This document shows positions 44,092 to 52,898 of a DNA stretch of 64,000 nucleotides, one piece after another. The DNA is from Hyphomonas sp. (GTDB lineage: Bacteria > Pseudomonadota > Alphaproteobacteria > Caulobacterales > Hyphomonadaceae): positions 33,987-97,986 of the forward strand of contig NZ_PNMA01000012.1 in assembly GCF_013823385.1 (NCBI RefSeq). Direction: 5' to 3'. Numbering within the stretch: position 1 is the stretch's first letter; the number at the start of each line of letters is the position of its first letter. The notes beneath the pieces were generated by a model that made no database searches, was not told where the DNA came from, and was given only the letters and a program-made list of their open reading frames with translations. A program made the position numbers and the translations under genes.

Positions 44092-45291
44092 TCAGGGCGA
44101 GACGGAAATCCTGACCGGGCCTGCTACCAGCCCTTCACCATTGAATGCGGCCACGGAATAGTCACCTGGCGGGAGTATCAGCGGGATTTCCTCATCGGGA
44201 CGCAGCAGAAGGCGGTCCATAGGGATCACTTCGTCGCCCTGCCCCATTAGGCGGGCCTCGATGATCGCCAGACCTTCTGCGGGACGGAGTTCTGCTGGCA
44301 CGGCAATATCCTGAGTGTCTGCTGTGCGGCGATAATCAGGGCGGTTGGCTGTGTAGATCGCTTCCTTGAGCCTGACGGCCATATCCGTCCCTCCAAATTC
44401 TCTGGCGGGGCGACCATTGATTAGGGAAGTGATCTGAGGTTCCCCACTGACGGAACCACAATATGTCAGGTCAATCGTGAACGGATCAATGCCTGTCTTC
44501 TCTTTCAGTCGCGTAACCATCATCGCAGTGTCGCTGTTTTTGAACTCCTCGATATGTCCGTAGCCGACATGGATAACCATCCGCGTCTCCGGAGCATGCC
44601 CCAGCACAGCATCAATCAGGTTCTGGGCTTGCGCCTCTTCCCGAACCGCAACGATTTCCTCAATCGTTGCGCCCTCGTCCTTCAGGCGCTGCTCCTCTGT
44701 TTCCTCATAGGCGACGAGAACCATGCCGGACGCCCGGATGTGTTCCAGCATGCGCGCGAATATCGGATCCTGAATATACCAGCCCTGCCCCACCTTCGCG
44801 GGGCCTTCGAGCTGCTGAGCGCCCTCAACGCTCAATGTTTCAGCGGCATAGTGGGTGAACCCGTCAGCCCGCAACATCTCCACCACCTCGCCGATGAAGG
44901 CGCGATGCTGCGGTCGGGAATGGCTCTCATTCAGGATGACCAGCGTATGGCTTTCCGCGACTTCGCGGATCTCGGGCAATGCGGGCCGCAGATCGTCGAA
45001 GCAATCCTGTTTCCGGTGATAAAGGTCGTCAGGCGGGATCAGCGCCATCAGATCTTCCCGGCCCATGAGGGTAACAGCCTGTGCGTAGCCCGATCCAAAG
45101 CTGGGAGCCGTAGGATTAGCCAGGAAGCTTTCTGCGTGGGCATATAGAAAGGACCGCGCCTCCTGCATCTTTTGCGACACAGAATATGGCTGCTGGGCAC
45201 TAGCAATGGCTAAGTCCGCTCCGGACGCAGGGGCAGTCGATTCGCACCCCGCTAGGGAGAAGACGCTCGCCAGCAGCAAGGTGCGGACCAT
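44092..45291 (-). CDS. Lipoprotein with TIKI/ChaN-like fold
   Basis: A 399-residue protein with a lipobox (LLLASVFSLAGC-ES) and an open frame whose ATG is only seven bases from a terminator-like hairpin. The family-type motif LVILNESHSRPQHRAFIGEVVEML (broken) resembles the NEx3H...H of ChaN/TIKI/erythromycin esterase proteins, and MVIHVGYGHIEEF is the second conserved histidine segment. The C-terminus (from about 340) is a beta-rich add-on. The metal or substrate is unknown. The ribosome site GGGAG lies inside the 3' arm of the hairpin 45299-45322. Confidence 0.72.
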   Translation of the reverse strand: MVRTLLLASVFSLAGCESTAPASGADLAIASAQQPYSVSQKMQEARSFLYAHAESFLANPTAPSFGSGYAQAVTLMGREDLMALIPPDDLYHRKQDCFDDLRPALPEIREVAESHTLVILNESHSRPQHRAFIGEVVEMLRADGFTHYAAETLSVEGAQQLEGPAKVGQGWYIQDPIFARMLEHIRASGMVLVAYEETEEQRLKDEGATIEEIVAVREEAQAQNLIDAVLGHAPETRMVIHVGYGHIEEFKNSDTAMMVTRLKEKTGIDPFTIDLTYCGSVSGEPQITSLINGRPAREFGGTDMAVRLKEAIYTANRPDYRRTADTQDIAVPAELRPAEGLAIIEARLMGQGDEVIPMDRLLLRPDEEIPLILPPGDYSVAAFNGEGLVAGPVRISVSP

Positions 45292-45322
45292 GTAAAAACT
45301 CCCGGAAGTTGCCTTCCGGGAG
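45292..45322 (-). terminator. Terminator hairpin that overlaps the next gene's ribosome site
   Basis: Minus strand: stem CTCCCGGAAG, loop GCAA, stem CTTCCGGGAG, then TTTTTAC and ATG. It is a strong intrinsic terminator after the DAHP synthase gene. The GGGAG ending the 3' arm is also the only plausible Shine-Dalgarno sequence, seven bases before the ATG of the downstream lipoprotein gene. Confidence 0.8.
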
Positions 45323-45352
45323 CCTAAGAGGGTTCAACCTATAAGTAAAACC

Positions 45353-46729
45353 CTATCCCGCCTTGCGCGCGCCGGCGGCGTCGGCTTCGGCGGCCTGGAG
45401 TTTCTCGGCGATGAGGAAGGCCAGTTCCAGCGCCTGTTCGCCATTCAGGCGGGGGTCGCAATGGGTGTGGTAGCGGCTGGAGAGGTCTTCTTCCGAGATC
45501 GCCTGCGCGCCGCCGATGCACTCGGTGACGTTCTGGCCGGTCATCTCGAAATGCACCCCGCCCGGATAGCAGCCCTCGGCCGACAGCACATCGATGAACT
45601 GGCGCACTTCGGAGAGAACGCGGTCCACAGGCCGTGTCTTGAAGCCGGTGCCGGTCTTCAGCGTGTTGCCGTGCATCGGATCGCACGACCAGACGACGGT
45701 GCGGCCGGATTTCTTCACCGCGCGGGCAAGCGGCGGCAGGCCGGCCTTCACGCCTTCCGAGCCGAAGCGCGAGATCAGCGTGATACGGCCAGGCTCGTCC
45801 TTCGGGTTCAGCGTGTCGATCAGGCGGAGCAGCTCGTCGGTTTCCATGCCGGGGCCGCATTTGATGCCGATCGGGTTTTTCACGCCCTTGCAGAAATTGA
45901 CATGCGCATGGTCCACCTGCCGTGTGCGGTGGCCGATCCACAGCATGTGGGCGGAGGTGTCATACCAATCGCCGCTGGTGGAATCGATGCGGGTCATCGC
46001 TTCCTCATAGCCCAGCAGCAGCGCCTCATGGCTGGTGTAGAACTCCACCTGCGACATCTGCGGGACGCTTTCGGCGTTAAGGCCAACCGCTTCCATGAAG
46101 CGCAGCGAGGCAGAGATCTGGTCAGCCAGCTTCTGGTAGCGTTCGCCCTGCGAGGAACGGTCCACGAAGCCGAGCATCCAGCGCTGGACATTGGCGAGGC
46201 TGGCATAGCCGCCCTGGCTGAAGGCGCGCAGCAGGTTCAGCGTGGCGGCCGATTGCGAATAGGCCTGGATCAGGCGCTCTGGGTCCGGAATACGGGACTC
46301 AGGGGTGAATTCCATGCCGTTGATATTGTCGCCCCGGTAGGAGGGCAGCGTCACGCCGTCGATCGTCTCGGTCGGCTCGGAGCGCGGCTTGCCGAACTGG
46401 CCGGCAATCCGGCCCACCTTCACCACCGGCTTGGCGGCGGCAAAGGTCAGCACCACAGCCATCTGCAGGATCACGCGGAACGTGTCGCGGATGTTGTCCG
46501 GGTGGAATTCCTTGAAGCTTTCGGCGCAGTCCCCGCCCTGCAGCAGGAACGCCTTGCCGGCGGCCACATCGGCCAGCCGCGTCTTCAGGCGCCGGGCCTC
46601 GCCGGCAAAAACCAGCGGCGGAAAGCTCCGGAGGCGGTTTTCAACAGCTGCCAGGGCGGCCGCGTCAGGATAGTCCTGCGGGATGTGCTTGGCAGGCAGG
46701 TTACGCCAGTCGGAAGGGTGCCAGGTCAT
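45353..46729 (-). CDS. 3-deoxy-D-arabino-heptulosonate-7-phosphate synthase, class II
   Basis: A 458-residue plant-type (AroA_II) DAHP synthase, the entry enzyme of the shikimate pathway. Start: ATG 46729, giving the usual [10 protein letters not shown] opening. Conserved pieces include [27 protein letters not shown], and the metal-site region GIKCGPGM and DPMHGNTL, then [15 protein letters not shown]. It is divergent from the TIR-ParA gene and is followed by a terminator. There is no leader-peptide attenuator that I could see. Confidence 0.96.
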   Translation of the reverse strand: MTWHPSDWRNLPAKHIPQDYPDAAALAAVENRLRSFPPLVFAGEARRLKTRLADVAAGKAFLLQGGDCAESFKEFHPDNIRDTFRVILQMAVVLTFAAAKPVVKVGRIAGQFGKPRSEPTETIDGVTLPSYRGDNINGMEFTPESRIPDPERLIQAYSQSAATLNLLRAFSQGGYASLANVQRWMLGFVDRSSQGERYQKLADQISASLRFMEAVGLNAESVPQMSQVEFYTSHEALLLGYEEAMTRIDSTSGDWYDTSAHMLWIGHRTRQVDHAHVNFCKGVKNPIGIKCGPGMETDELLRLIDTLNPKDEPGRITLISRFGSEGVKAGLPPLARAVKKSGRTVVWSCDPMHGNTLKTGTGFKTRPVDRVLSEVRQFIDVLSAEGCYPGGVHFEMTGQNVTECIGGAQAISEEDLSSRYHTHCDPRLNGEQALELAFLIAEKLQAAEADAAGARKAG

Positions 46730-46881
46730 TGCTCGGGTCTCACTCAGTTTCGCCGCGATAAAACATATGAGCGCCCATTGCTCAAGTTTCACCATAATTT
46801 CACTGCAAGAAGATGGCGGAATCGCGGGCCAGGCCGTTAAAAGGCCGGTTCATACAGAAGATTCACGAGCCGCGGGGCCAC

Positions 46882-48189
46882 ATGTCGCACGTGTATATCA
46901 GCCATTCGGGCAAAGACCCGGACGCCCTGCTCGCTTTGCATGAGGCGCTGCGGGCCGCTTCCGTAACGGTATTTTACCCCGGCGAGGACACCTCCCGCGC
47001 GGAAGCCGACGCCGCCATCGACCGCGCCTTCGCCATCATCGTGCTGGTGTCGGCCGAGGGCGTGCGCTCGCGCCGCGTGCGCCAGGATGTCGAGGCGGCC
47101 AAGGCGATGGGCCTGAAACTCATCCCCTACCAGGTCGACAAGGCGCGCCTCAACGGCTTCTTCAAGCAGGAAGTCCAGCCGCACCTGCGCCTCTCCTCCG
47201 CCATGCCGGATGGGCTCGACCAGCTCGTCGCGGAAACCCAGGAAGCCTACCGGAAGAAATGCCCGGTCATCGCGGTGATGAACCTCAAGGGCGGCGTGGG
47301 CAAAACTACCGTCACCGCGCAGGTGTTCGGCGCCTGGCAGGAGGCCTTTGGCGGCCGCGTGCTGCTGATCGACCTCGACCCGCAATATAACCTCACCCAG
47401 ACTTTCTATCCGATGGATCTGGCCGACGCCTCCTCCGCGCAGGACCGCTCTGTCATCTCCCTCTTCGAGCGCTCGCGCCTGCATGCGCGCGACGCTGCGT
47501 CTCCGGCGGAAAACTGGCTGGGCCTGACGATCCAGCCCTTCACGCCTGCTCCACGCGATCAGTTCGTACATCCCATTCTGGGGGTCGATGGGCCGCCGGG
47601 ACGGTTCGACATCATCTCCGGCCAGTTCGAGATTTCCAAATACGCCTTCTCCGGCGACCCGGACTCGCTCGCCGCCGTGAAACAGCATTTCCTGCGCTGC
47701 GTGGAGCATTACCGCAGCGAGTATGACCTCATCGTGTTCGACACCAACCCCAACGCCACCTTCCTGACGCGCTGCGCGCTGGAAGCGGCCGACCGGGTGA
47801 TCGCGCCGATGCATGCGGATATCTACTCGCTGCGCGGGGTGCGCCTCCTGGCGCAGGTGATCCGCAACCAGGTGGAAGAGAGCAAGCGCCCGCAGCTCGG
47901 CATCCTCTTCAACGCCGTGAACCGCAATGAGCAGTCAACCTTCGAGGCCGATGCGCGCAATGGCGTGTTCGACGAGATTGCCGGCTTCCCGCTGTCAAAG
48001 GCGCTGCTCACCGCCGCCCTGCCCCGCTCAGCGCATTTCGCCGTCAAGGCCCCGCAGGAAGGCCAGCCCGCCTGGCGCCAGCTGGTGATCCATGCCGGGC
48101 GCGGCGGCGGCCTCAAGCCCATCCGCGAAAGCCTGAAACAGGTCGCGCTGGAAATCCGTGGACTGAATGAAGGGAAGACGGGGCACTGA
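46882..48189 (+). CDS. TIR domain fused to ParA/MinD-type ATPase
   Basis: A 435-residue protein from ATG 46882 (a 23-residue longer start at 46813 is possible). Residues 1-125 are a TIR domain: MSHVYISHSGKDPDALLAL, FYPGEDTS, IIVLVSAEGVRSRR and KLIPYQVD. The usual catalytic glutamate of NAD-cleaving TIRs appears to be Asp69. Residues 128-435 are a ParA-like ATPase with deviant Walker A KGGVGKTT (136-143), LLIDLDPQYN (A' motif), and DLIVFDTNPNATFLTRCALEAAD. No parB or parS-like partner is adjacent. Signalling or defence are possibilities; chromosomal or cell-polarity functions are others. The role is unproven. Confidence 0.85.
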   Translation: MSHVYISHSGKDPDALLALHEALRAASVTVFYPGEDTSRAEADAAIDRAFAIIVLVSAEGVRSRRVRQDVEAAKAMGLKLIPYQVDKARLNGFFKQEVQPHLRLSSAMPDGLDQLVAETQEAYRKKCPVIAVMNLKGGVGKTTVTAQVFGAWQEAFGGRVLLIDLDPQYNLTQTFYPMDLADASSAQDRSVISLFERSRLHARDAASPAENWLGLTIQPFTPAPRDQFVHPILGVDGPPGRFDIISGQFEISKYAFSGDPDSLAAVKQHFLRCVEHYRSEYDLIVFDTNPNATFLTRCALEAADRVIAPMHADIYSLRGVRLLAQVIRNQVEESKRPQLGILFNAVNRNEQSTFEADARNGVFDEIAGFPLSKALLTAALPRSAHFAVKAPQEGQPAWRQLVIHAGRGGGLKPIRESLKQVALEIRGLNEGKTGH

Positions 48190-48194
48190 TAAAG

Positions 48195-48345
48195 CCCCCT
48201 CTCCCGCGGGCTTGCGAGGATCAGAAATCGCACTGCGATTTCCCGAGCAAGGGGTTGGGGGTGAGGGAGGACGCCCCCTCAACTTCTCACTCCATCTGAA
48301 GTGAAGCCCCCTCATCCCAACCCTTCTCCCAAGGGAGAAGGGCTT
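48195..48345. repeat. Intergenic repeat (REP-like), family member 1
   Basis: An intergenic stretch with GAAATCGCA-C-TGCGATTTC (48224-48242), a GGGGTTGGGGGTGAGGG run, and a perfect hairpin CCCTTCTCCC-AA-GGGAGAAGGG (48321-48342). The same core in inverted orientation recurs at 63546-63620. It is a dispersed element of the kind found in intergenic DNA of Caulobacterales. It lies between convergent genes. Confidence 0.65.
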
Positions 48346-48352
48346 TGAGGGC

Positions 48353-49738
48353 CTAAACGCCCTCAGGCACCCATTTTGTCCGCATCGTGACGAGTTCCTC
48401 GGCCGCAGACGGATGGAGCGCGCAGGTGCGGTCAAAGTCCTGTTTCGTCGCGCCCATCTTCACGGCAATCGCGGCGGTCTGGATCATCTCGGCGGCGTCA
48501 TCGCCCACCACATGCACGCCGAGCACGCGCTGGTCGGACGCGCGCACGACGAGCTTCATGAAGGTGCGCGTCTGGTCGCCGTTCAGCATGTTCTTCATCG
48601 GGCGGAACTTCGTCTTGTAGATGTCGATCTCGCCATAGGTCTTGCGCGCTTCTGCTTCAGAGATGCCCACGGTGCCGACTTCGGGCTGGGTAAACACCGC
48701 CGTCGGAATATTCTCGTGATCCATTTTCCAGGGCTTGCCGCCAAATTCGGTATCGGCAAAGGCATGGCCTTCGCGGATCGCCACAGGCGTCAGCGCCACG
48801 CGGCCGGTCACATCCCCAACCGCCCAGATGTTTTCAGCGCTGGTGCGCGACCATTCATCAACGATCACATCGCCATTCTCGGCCAGCTTCACGCCCGCCT
48901 TGTCACAGCCGAGACCTTCCGTATTCGCCCGGCGGCCCACGGCCATCAGCACAACATCGGTCTCGATCTCGGTGCCGCTGCTCAGCGTCACCTTGAGGCC
49001 GGCGTCAGTCTTCTCGATGGATTTGAACACGCATTTCGTCACCACGCGCACGCCATCTTCTTTCAGGCCCTCATGCACGGCCAGGCGGATCTCGTCGTCA
49101 AAGCCGCGCAGCACGGTGTCGCCGCGATAGACTAGGCAAACTTCCGTACCGAGCCCGGCAAACACATGCGCAAACTCGACCGCGATATATCCCCCGCCAG
49201 CAATCACCATGCGTTTTGGAAGCTCGGTCAATTCGAACACGCCATTGGAATCGATCACATGCTCGACCCCGGGAAGTTCCTCCGCAGACGGAAGCCAGGG
49301 CCGCCCGCCCACAGCAATCAAGATTTTCTTCGCGGTAATCGTCTTGCCGGAACTCTTCAGGCGCAGCGTATGCTGGTCCACGAACTCAGCGCGGTCATCA
49401 AACACATCGACCCCGGCATTCTTCAGGTTGCGGTCATAGATCGCCGACAGCCGGTCCACCTCGGCATGCAGGCCCACCATGAATTTCCCGTGATCATAGG
49501 ACACCTCGCCCACAGACCATCCGTATCCGGCAGAAAGTTCGATGTCCTTTCCGTACTTGCTGGAATACACCATGAACTTCTTCGGCACGCAGCCGCGCAC
49601 CACGCAGGTGCCCCCCATCCGGTATTCCTCGGCAAGGCCCACCTTCGCGCCCGCCTGCGCCGCAATCCTTCCGGCGCGCACGCCCCCCGATCCGCCGCCG
49701 ATCACGAACAGGTCATAGTCATAGGCGGCATCGGTCAT
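48353..49738 (-). CDS. gor: Glutathione-disulfide reductase
   Basis: A 461-residue FAD/NADPH disulfide reductase. The N-terminal GGGSGGVRAGRIAAQ dinucleotide fold is followed by the redox-active pair in GGTCVVRGCVPKK. The NADPH fold IAGGGYIAVEFA, the FAD-binding WAVGDVTGRVALTP and the C-terminal interface motif CALHPSAAEELVTMR (HP, the catalytic base) are complete. It keeps glutathione reduced. It is flanked by a repeat on one side and rpiA on the other, about 55 bases away. Confidence 0.95.
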   Translation of the reverse strand: MTDAAYDYDLFVIGGGSGGVRAGRIAAQAGAKVGLAEEYRMGGTCVVRGCVPKKFMVYSSKYGKDIELSAGYGWSVGEVSYDHGKFMVGLHAEVDRLSAIYDRNLKNAGVDVFDDRAEFVDQHTLRLKSSGKTITAKKILIAVGGRPWLPSAEELPGVEHVIDSNGVFELTELPKRMVIAGGGYIAVEFAHVFAGLGTEVCLVYRGDTVLRGFDDEIRLAVHEGLKEDGVRVVTKCVFKSIEKTDAGLKVTLSSGTEIETDVVLMAVGRRANTEGLGCDKAGVKLAENGDVIVDEWSRTSAENIWAVGDVTGRVALTPVAIREGHAFADTEFGGKPWKMDHENIPTAVFTQPEVGTVGISEAEARKTYGEIDIYKTKFRPMKNMLNGDQTRTFMKLVVRASDQRVLGVHVVGDDAAEMIQTAAIAVKMGATKQDFDRTCALHPSAAEELVTMRTKWVPEGV

Positions 49739-49793
49739 GGGATATTCCTTGGATTTCTAATGTTTTTCCGGCAGCAGATGTGAGGCGCCCGCC

Positions 49794-50495
49794 TCAGTAT
49801 TCAATGATATGGGCGCCATTTTCCTCGCCGATGATCACCGTGCGGGCGATGCCGATGAAGAGGCCATGCTCCACAACGCCCGGCACGCCGGAGAGATAGG
49901 CGCCGGTCTTGGCGGGGTCTGGAATGCGCCCGCAATGGCAGTCGAAGATGTAGTTGCCGCCATCGGTGACCAGCAGGTCATGGCTGCCGGGCAGCTTGCG
50001 CAGCTCGATGCGCGGGCGTTCGACCCCGGACGCCACCAGCGCGTCATGCACCTTCTTGGCCGTGATCGTATAGCCGAAGGGCGTCACTTCCACAGCCAGC
50101 GGAAACGCCCCGATATGGGGCACCTCCTTGGAACTGTCGGCGATCACAACCATGTGATCCGACGCGTTGGCGATGATCTTCTCGCGCAGCAGCGCCGCCC
50201 CGCCGCCCTTGATCAGCACGCCGCCGGGGCCGACTTCATCGGCGCCGTCCACGGTGAGGTGAATGCGGTCCACCTGCTCGAACGGGATCAGCGGAATGCC
50301 GAGGCTGCGGGCGAGGTCGCGTGTCTGAAGGCTGGTCTCGATACAGCGCACGATCAGCCCGTCGGCGATCTCGTCGGCCAGCATCTCGATGAAAAACTTC
50401 GCCGTGGATCCGGTGCCGAGGCCAATGGTCATGCCCTCCTCAACAAAGTCCATCGCGGCGGCGGCGGCGTTCTGTTTTTCGGTCTCGCTAGCCAT
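49794..50495 (-). CDS. rpiA: Ribose-5-phosphate isomerase A
   Basis: A 233-residue enzyme from ATG 50495; a longer open frame to 50636 would overlap glmU and is unlikely. Motifs GLGTGSTAKFFIEML, LTVDGADEV and KGGGAALLREKI are those of RpiA, with the catalytic aspartates and lysine. It interconverts ribose-5-phosphate and ribulose-5-phosphate in the pentose phosphate pathway. The length is typical. It lies 10 bases after glmU on the same strand, suggesting co-transcription. Confidence 0.96.
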   Translation of the reverse strand: MASETEKQNAAAAAMDFVEEGMTIGLGTGSTAKFFIEMLADEIADGLIVRCIETSLQTRDLARSLGIPLIPFEQVDRIHLTVDGADEVGPGGVLIKGGGAALLREKIIANASDHMVVIADSSKEVPHIGAFPLAVEVTPFGYTITAKKVHDALVASGVERPRIELRKLPGSHDLLVTDGGNYIFDCHCGRIPDPAKTGAYLSGVPGVVEHGLFIGIARTVIIGEENGAHIIEY

Positions 50496-50505
50496 GTCGG
50501 GCCTA

Positions 50506-51891
50506 TCAGCCTTTCTTGTCCTTGCCTGCGCTGCGGGCGGCCTTTTCGGCGGCTTTCTTCGCCCGGTAATCCTTCGCCCAGCCCTCGCGGGTGACCTGCT
50601 GCCCCCGGCCCACGGCAAGCGCATCATCCGGCACATCCTTGGTGATCACGCTGCCGGAGCCGACATAGGCGCCATTGCCAACGCGCACCGGCGCCACGAG
50701 GGAAGAGTTGGAGCCGACAAACGCCCCCTCGCCCACATCGGTCTGGTGTTTGAGATAGCCGTCATAATTGCAGAAGATCGTGCCCGCGCCGATATTGGCG
50801 CCCGCGCCGATGGCCCCGTCGCCCAGATAAGCCAGGTGATTGGCCTTGGCGCCCTCGCCCATGGCGGTGTTCTTGGTCTCGACGAAATTGCCGATATGGA
50901 CGCCTCTGCCCAGCACGGTGCCCGGCCGCAGGCGCGCATAGGGGCCAACGCTGCAACCTTCGCCCACAACGGCGCCTTCCAGATGGCTGAACGCGCGGAT
51001 CTGCGCCCCGCCCGCCACCTTCACGCCGGGGCCGAACACCACATTCGGCTCGATCACGGCATCCGGGCCGATCTCGGTGTCATGAGAGACAAACACGGTT
51101 TCCGGCGCGACCATCGTGACACCCGCCTCCATCAGCGCGCGGCGGCGCCTGCGCTGGAAGATCGCTTCAGCCTCGGCGAGGTCTGCCTTGGAATCGCAAC
51201 CGATCAGATCATCCTCGCCCGAGACCGCCACAGCGCAGCGGATGCCTTCAGCGCGCGCAAGGCCGACAAGATCGGTCAGGTAATACTCGCCCTTGGCATT
51301 GGCGTTGGTGACGTTCGCCAGCAGGCGGAACATGTCCTTGGCGCGGCCTGCCATGACGCCTGAGTTGCAGAGGCGCACCCTGAGCTGGTGCGGCGTGGCT
51401 TCCCGCGCTTCCACGATGGCCTCCAGGCTGCCATCCTCCGACGTGATCAGGCGGCCATAGAGGCCGGGCTCCTCGGCCTCAAAGCCGAGCACTCCGAGAC
51501 CTGTAGTGTCCGAAAGTGTCCCGAAAAGGTCCTCGATTGTCCCTGCCGGCACCAGCGGACTGTCGCCATAGAGCACGGCAAGATCGCCCTCGAAGCCTGC
51601 CAGCGCCCCTTCCGCGCAACGCACGGCATGGCCGGTTCCCTGCGGCGGGTCCTGATAGGCAATGGCAATATCCGGATGGTGCTGGGTGAGATGCGCGATC
51701 AGCACGTCCTGCGACGGATGCACCACCGCCACGATCTTCTCTGCGCCGACTTTCCGCGCCAGTTCGATCGACCAGTCCACCATCGGGCGCCCGGCCACGG
51801 CATGCATCACCTTGGGCAGGGGCGACTTCATCCGGGTTCCCTTGCCGGCAGCAAGGATGACGGCGGCGCGCTGTTTCCGGCTGTCAGTCAA
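50506..51891 (-). CDS. glmU: Bifunctional GlmU: UDP-GlcNAc pyrophosphorylase / GlcN-1-P acetyltransferase
   Basis: A 461-residue enzyme, near the usual 456. The N-terminal uridyltransferase domain opens VILAAGKGTRMKSPLPKVMH with the pyrophosphorylase motif, and LYGDSPL. The left-handed beta-helix domain shows hexapeptide repeats such as IGPDAVIEPNVVFGPGVKVAGG, then GEGAKANHLAYLGDGAIGAGANIGAG and a C-terminal lysine-rich tail. It makes UDP-GlcNAc for peptidoglycan and LPS. The gene is divergent from gph. Confidence 0.97.
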   Translation of the reverse strand: MTDSRKQRAAVILAAGKGTRMKSPLPKVMHAVAGRPMVDWSIELARKVGAEKIVAVVHPSQDVLIAHLTQHHPDIAIAYQDPPQGTGHAVRCAEGALAGFEGDLAVLYGDSPLVPAGTIEDLFGTLSDTTGLGVLGFEAEEPGLYGRLITSEDGSLEAIVEAREATPHQLRVRLCNSGVMAGRAKDMFRLLANVTNANAKGEYYLTDLVGLARAEGIRCAVAVSGEDDLIGCDSKADLAEAEAIFQRRRRRALMEAGVTMVAPETVFVSHDTEIGPDAVIEPNVVFGPGVKVAGGAQIRAFSHLEGAVVGEGCSVGPYARLRPGTVLGRGVHIGNFVETKNTAMGEGAKANHLAYLGDGAIGAGANIGAGTIFCNYDGYLKHQTDVGEGAFVGSNSSLVAPVRVGNGAYVGSGSVITKDVPDDALAVGRGQQVTREGWAKDYRAKKAAEKAARSAGKDKKG

Positions 51892-51972
51892 GTGCGGGCT
51901 CCCTCTCGCTTTCCTCTGCCCCTTCGCCTAGACGAAACCCCGCATCTTGGCGAGGGCGAAGGAGGGTCTGGC

Positions 51973-52686
51973 ATGGCGGAAAAGGGCAGCTTCGAGGGCT
52001 GGACGGTCGCTTTCGATCTTGACGGCACGCTCGTTGACACCGCGCCCGACCTGCTAGGCGCGCTGAACCATGTGCTGTCAGATGCAGGCCTTGCCCCGGT
52101 CGACCTGCCGACGGTTGCGACCCTCATTGGCAATGGCGCCCGCGCGATGATGGAACGCGGCTTCGGCGTCCATGGCGTCACCCTGCCCGCGCCCGAAATG
52201 GACGCCGCCTTTGACCGGTTCATCGCCTATTATATCGAGAATATCGCCGTGGGCTCGCGCCCGTTTGACGGCTGCGTCGAGGCGCTGGACGCCCTGCTGG
52301 ATGCGGGCGCCACACTCTGCGTCTGCACCAACAAGCGGCAGGATCTGAGCGAGCGGCTGATCGGTGAGCTTGGCCTCACCGGCCGCTTTGCCGCGATCCT
52401 CGGCGCTGACCGGGCAACCAACCGCAAGCCGCACCAGGATCATGTGTTCGAAGCCGTCCGCGCGGCGGGCGGCACCCCGGCGCGCGCCCTGTTCGTGGGC
52501 GACAGCCGGACAGATGAAAGGGCAGCCCGGAATGCCGGGCTGCCCTTCCTGTTCGTGACCTTTGGCTACGAGGCTGAAACACTCGAAACTATCGCGCCCG
52601 ATGCAGTCATCGGCCACTATTCTCAATTGTTGCCAGCCTTGTCAGTCCTGAGGGATCAAGCCGTCGCTTCGTTGCGCGGACGGTAA
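51973..52686 (+). CDS. gph: Phosphoglycolate phosphatase
   Basis: A 237-residue HAD hydrolase from ATG 51973. Motif I FDLDGTLVDTAPDLLGAL, motif II CTNKRQ, the lysine of motif III in NRKPHQDH, and motif IV GDSRTDERAARNAG are all present. The substrate call rests on the Gph-like cap and TAPDL signature; other small phosphates are possible. GGAGGG lies a few bases upstream. Its 3' end overlaps the minus-strand small gene 52656-52898 by 31 bases. Confidence 0.9.
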   Translation: MAEKGSFEGWTVAFDLDGTLVDTAPDLLGALNHVLSDAGLAPVDLPTVATLIGNGARAMMERGFGVHGVTLPAPEMDAAFDRFIAYYIENIAVGSRPFDGCVEALDALLDAGATLCVCTNKRQDLSERLIGELGLTGRFAAILGADRATNRKPHQDHVFEAVRAAGGTPARALFVGDSRTDERAARNAGLPFLFVTFGYEAETLETIAPDAVIGHYSQLLPALSVLRDQAVASLRGR

Positions 52687-52898
52687 GTCGGGCGAGAAGA
52701 CCCAACCTCACCGGCTGCACGGCGGCGCGGCATGCCATTGACCATGTTGGAACGTACGTCGCAGCGTGCGCTCCGCATCGCGGGAACAAAACCTGCGTCC
52801 ACGAGGTCGACATCGACTTCGTAACCACGTTCTGCCCAATACGAATTTATTTTTTCACGGAGGCGCTTCGCGCCTTCTTCGTCACACCAGTCTTTCAC
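52656..52898 (-). CDS. Small conserved alphaproteobacterial protein
   Basis: An 80-residue protein beginning with GTG, preceded by GGAGA eight bases upstream. DEEGAKRLREKINSYWAERGYEVDV and RSARCDVRSNMVNGMPRRR form a recognisable conserved small protein found in many alphaproteobacteria; the VRS-MVNG-P pattern is its hallmark. The function is unknown. Its 3' end overlaps the convergent gph gene by 31 bases. Confidence 0.8.
   Translation of the reverse strand: MKDWCDEEGAKRLREKINSYWAERGYEVDVDLVDAGFVPAMRSARCDVRSNMVNGMPRRRAAGEVGSSRPTYRPRNEATA

Noticed and set aside
46730..46795. Possible leader peptide upstream of DAHP synthase ([12 protein letters not shown]...)
   Set aside because: It is merely the in-frame extension of the enzyme gene, with one tryptophan and no paired attenuator hairpins.
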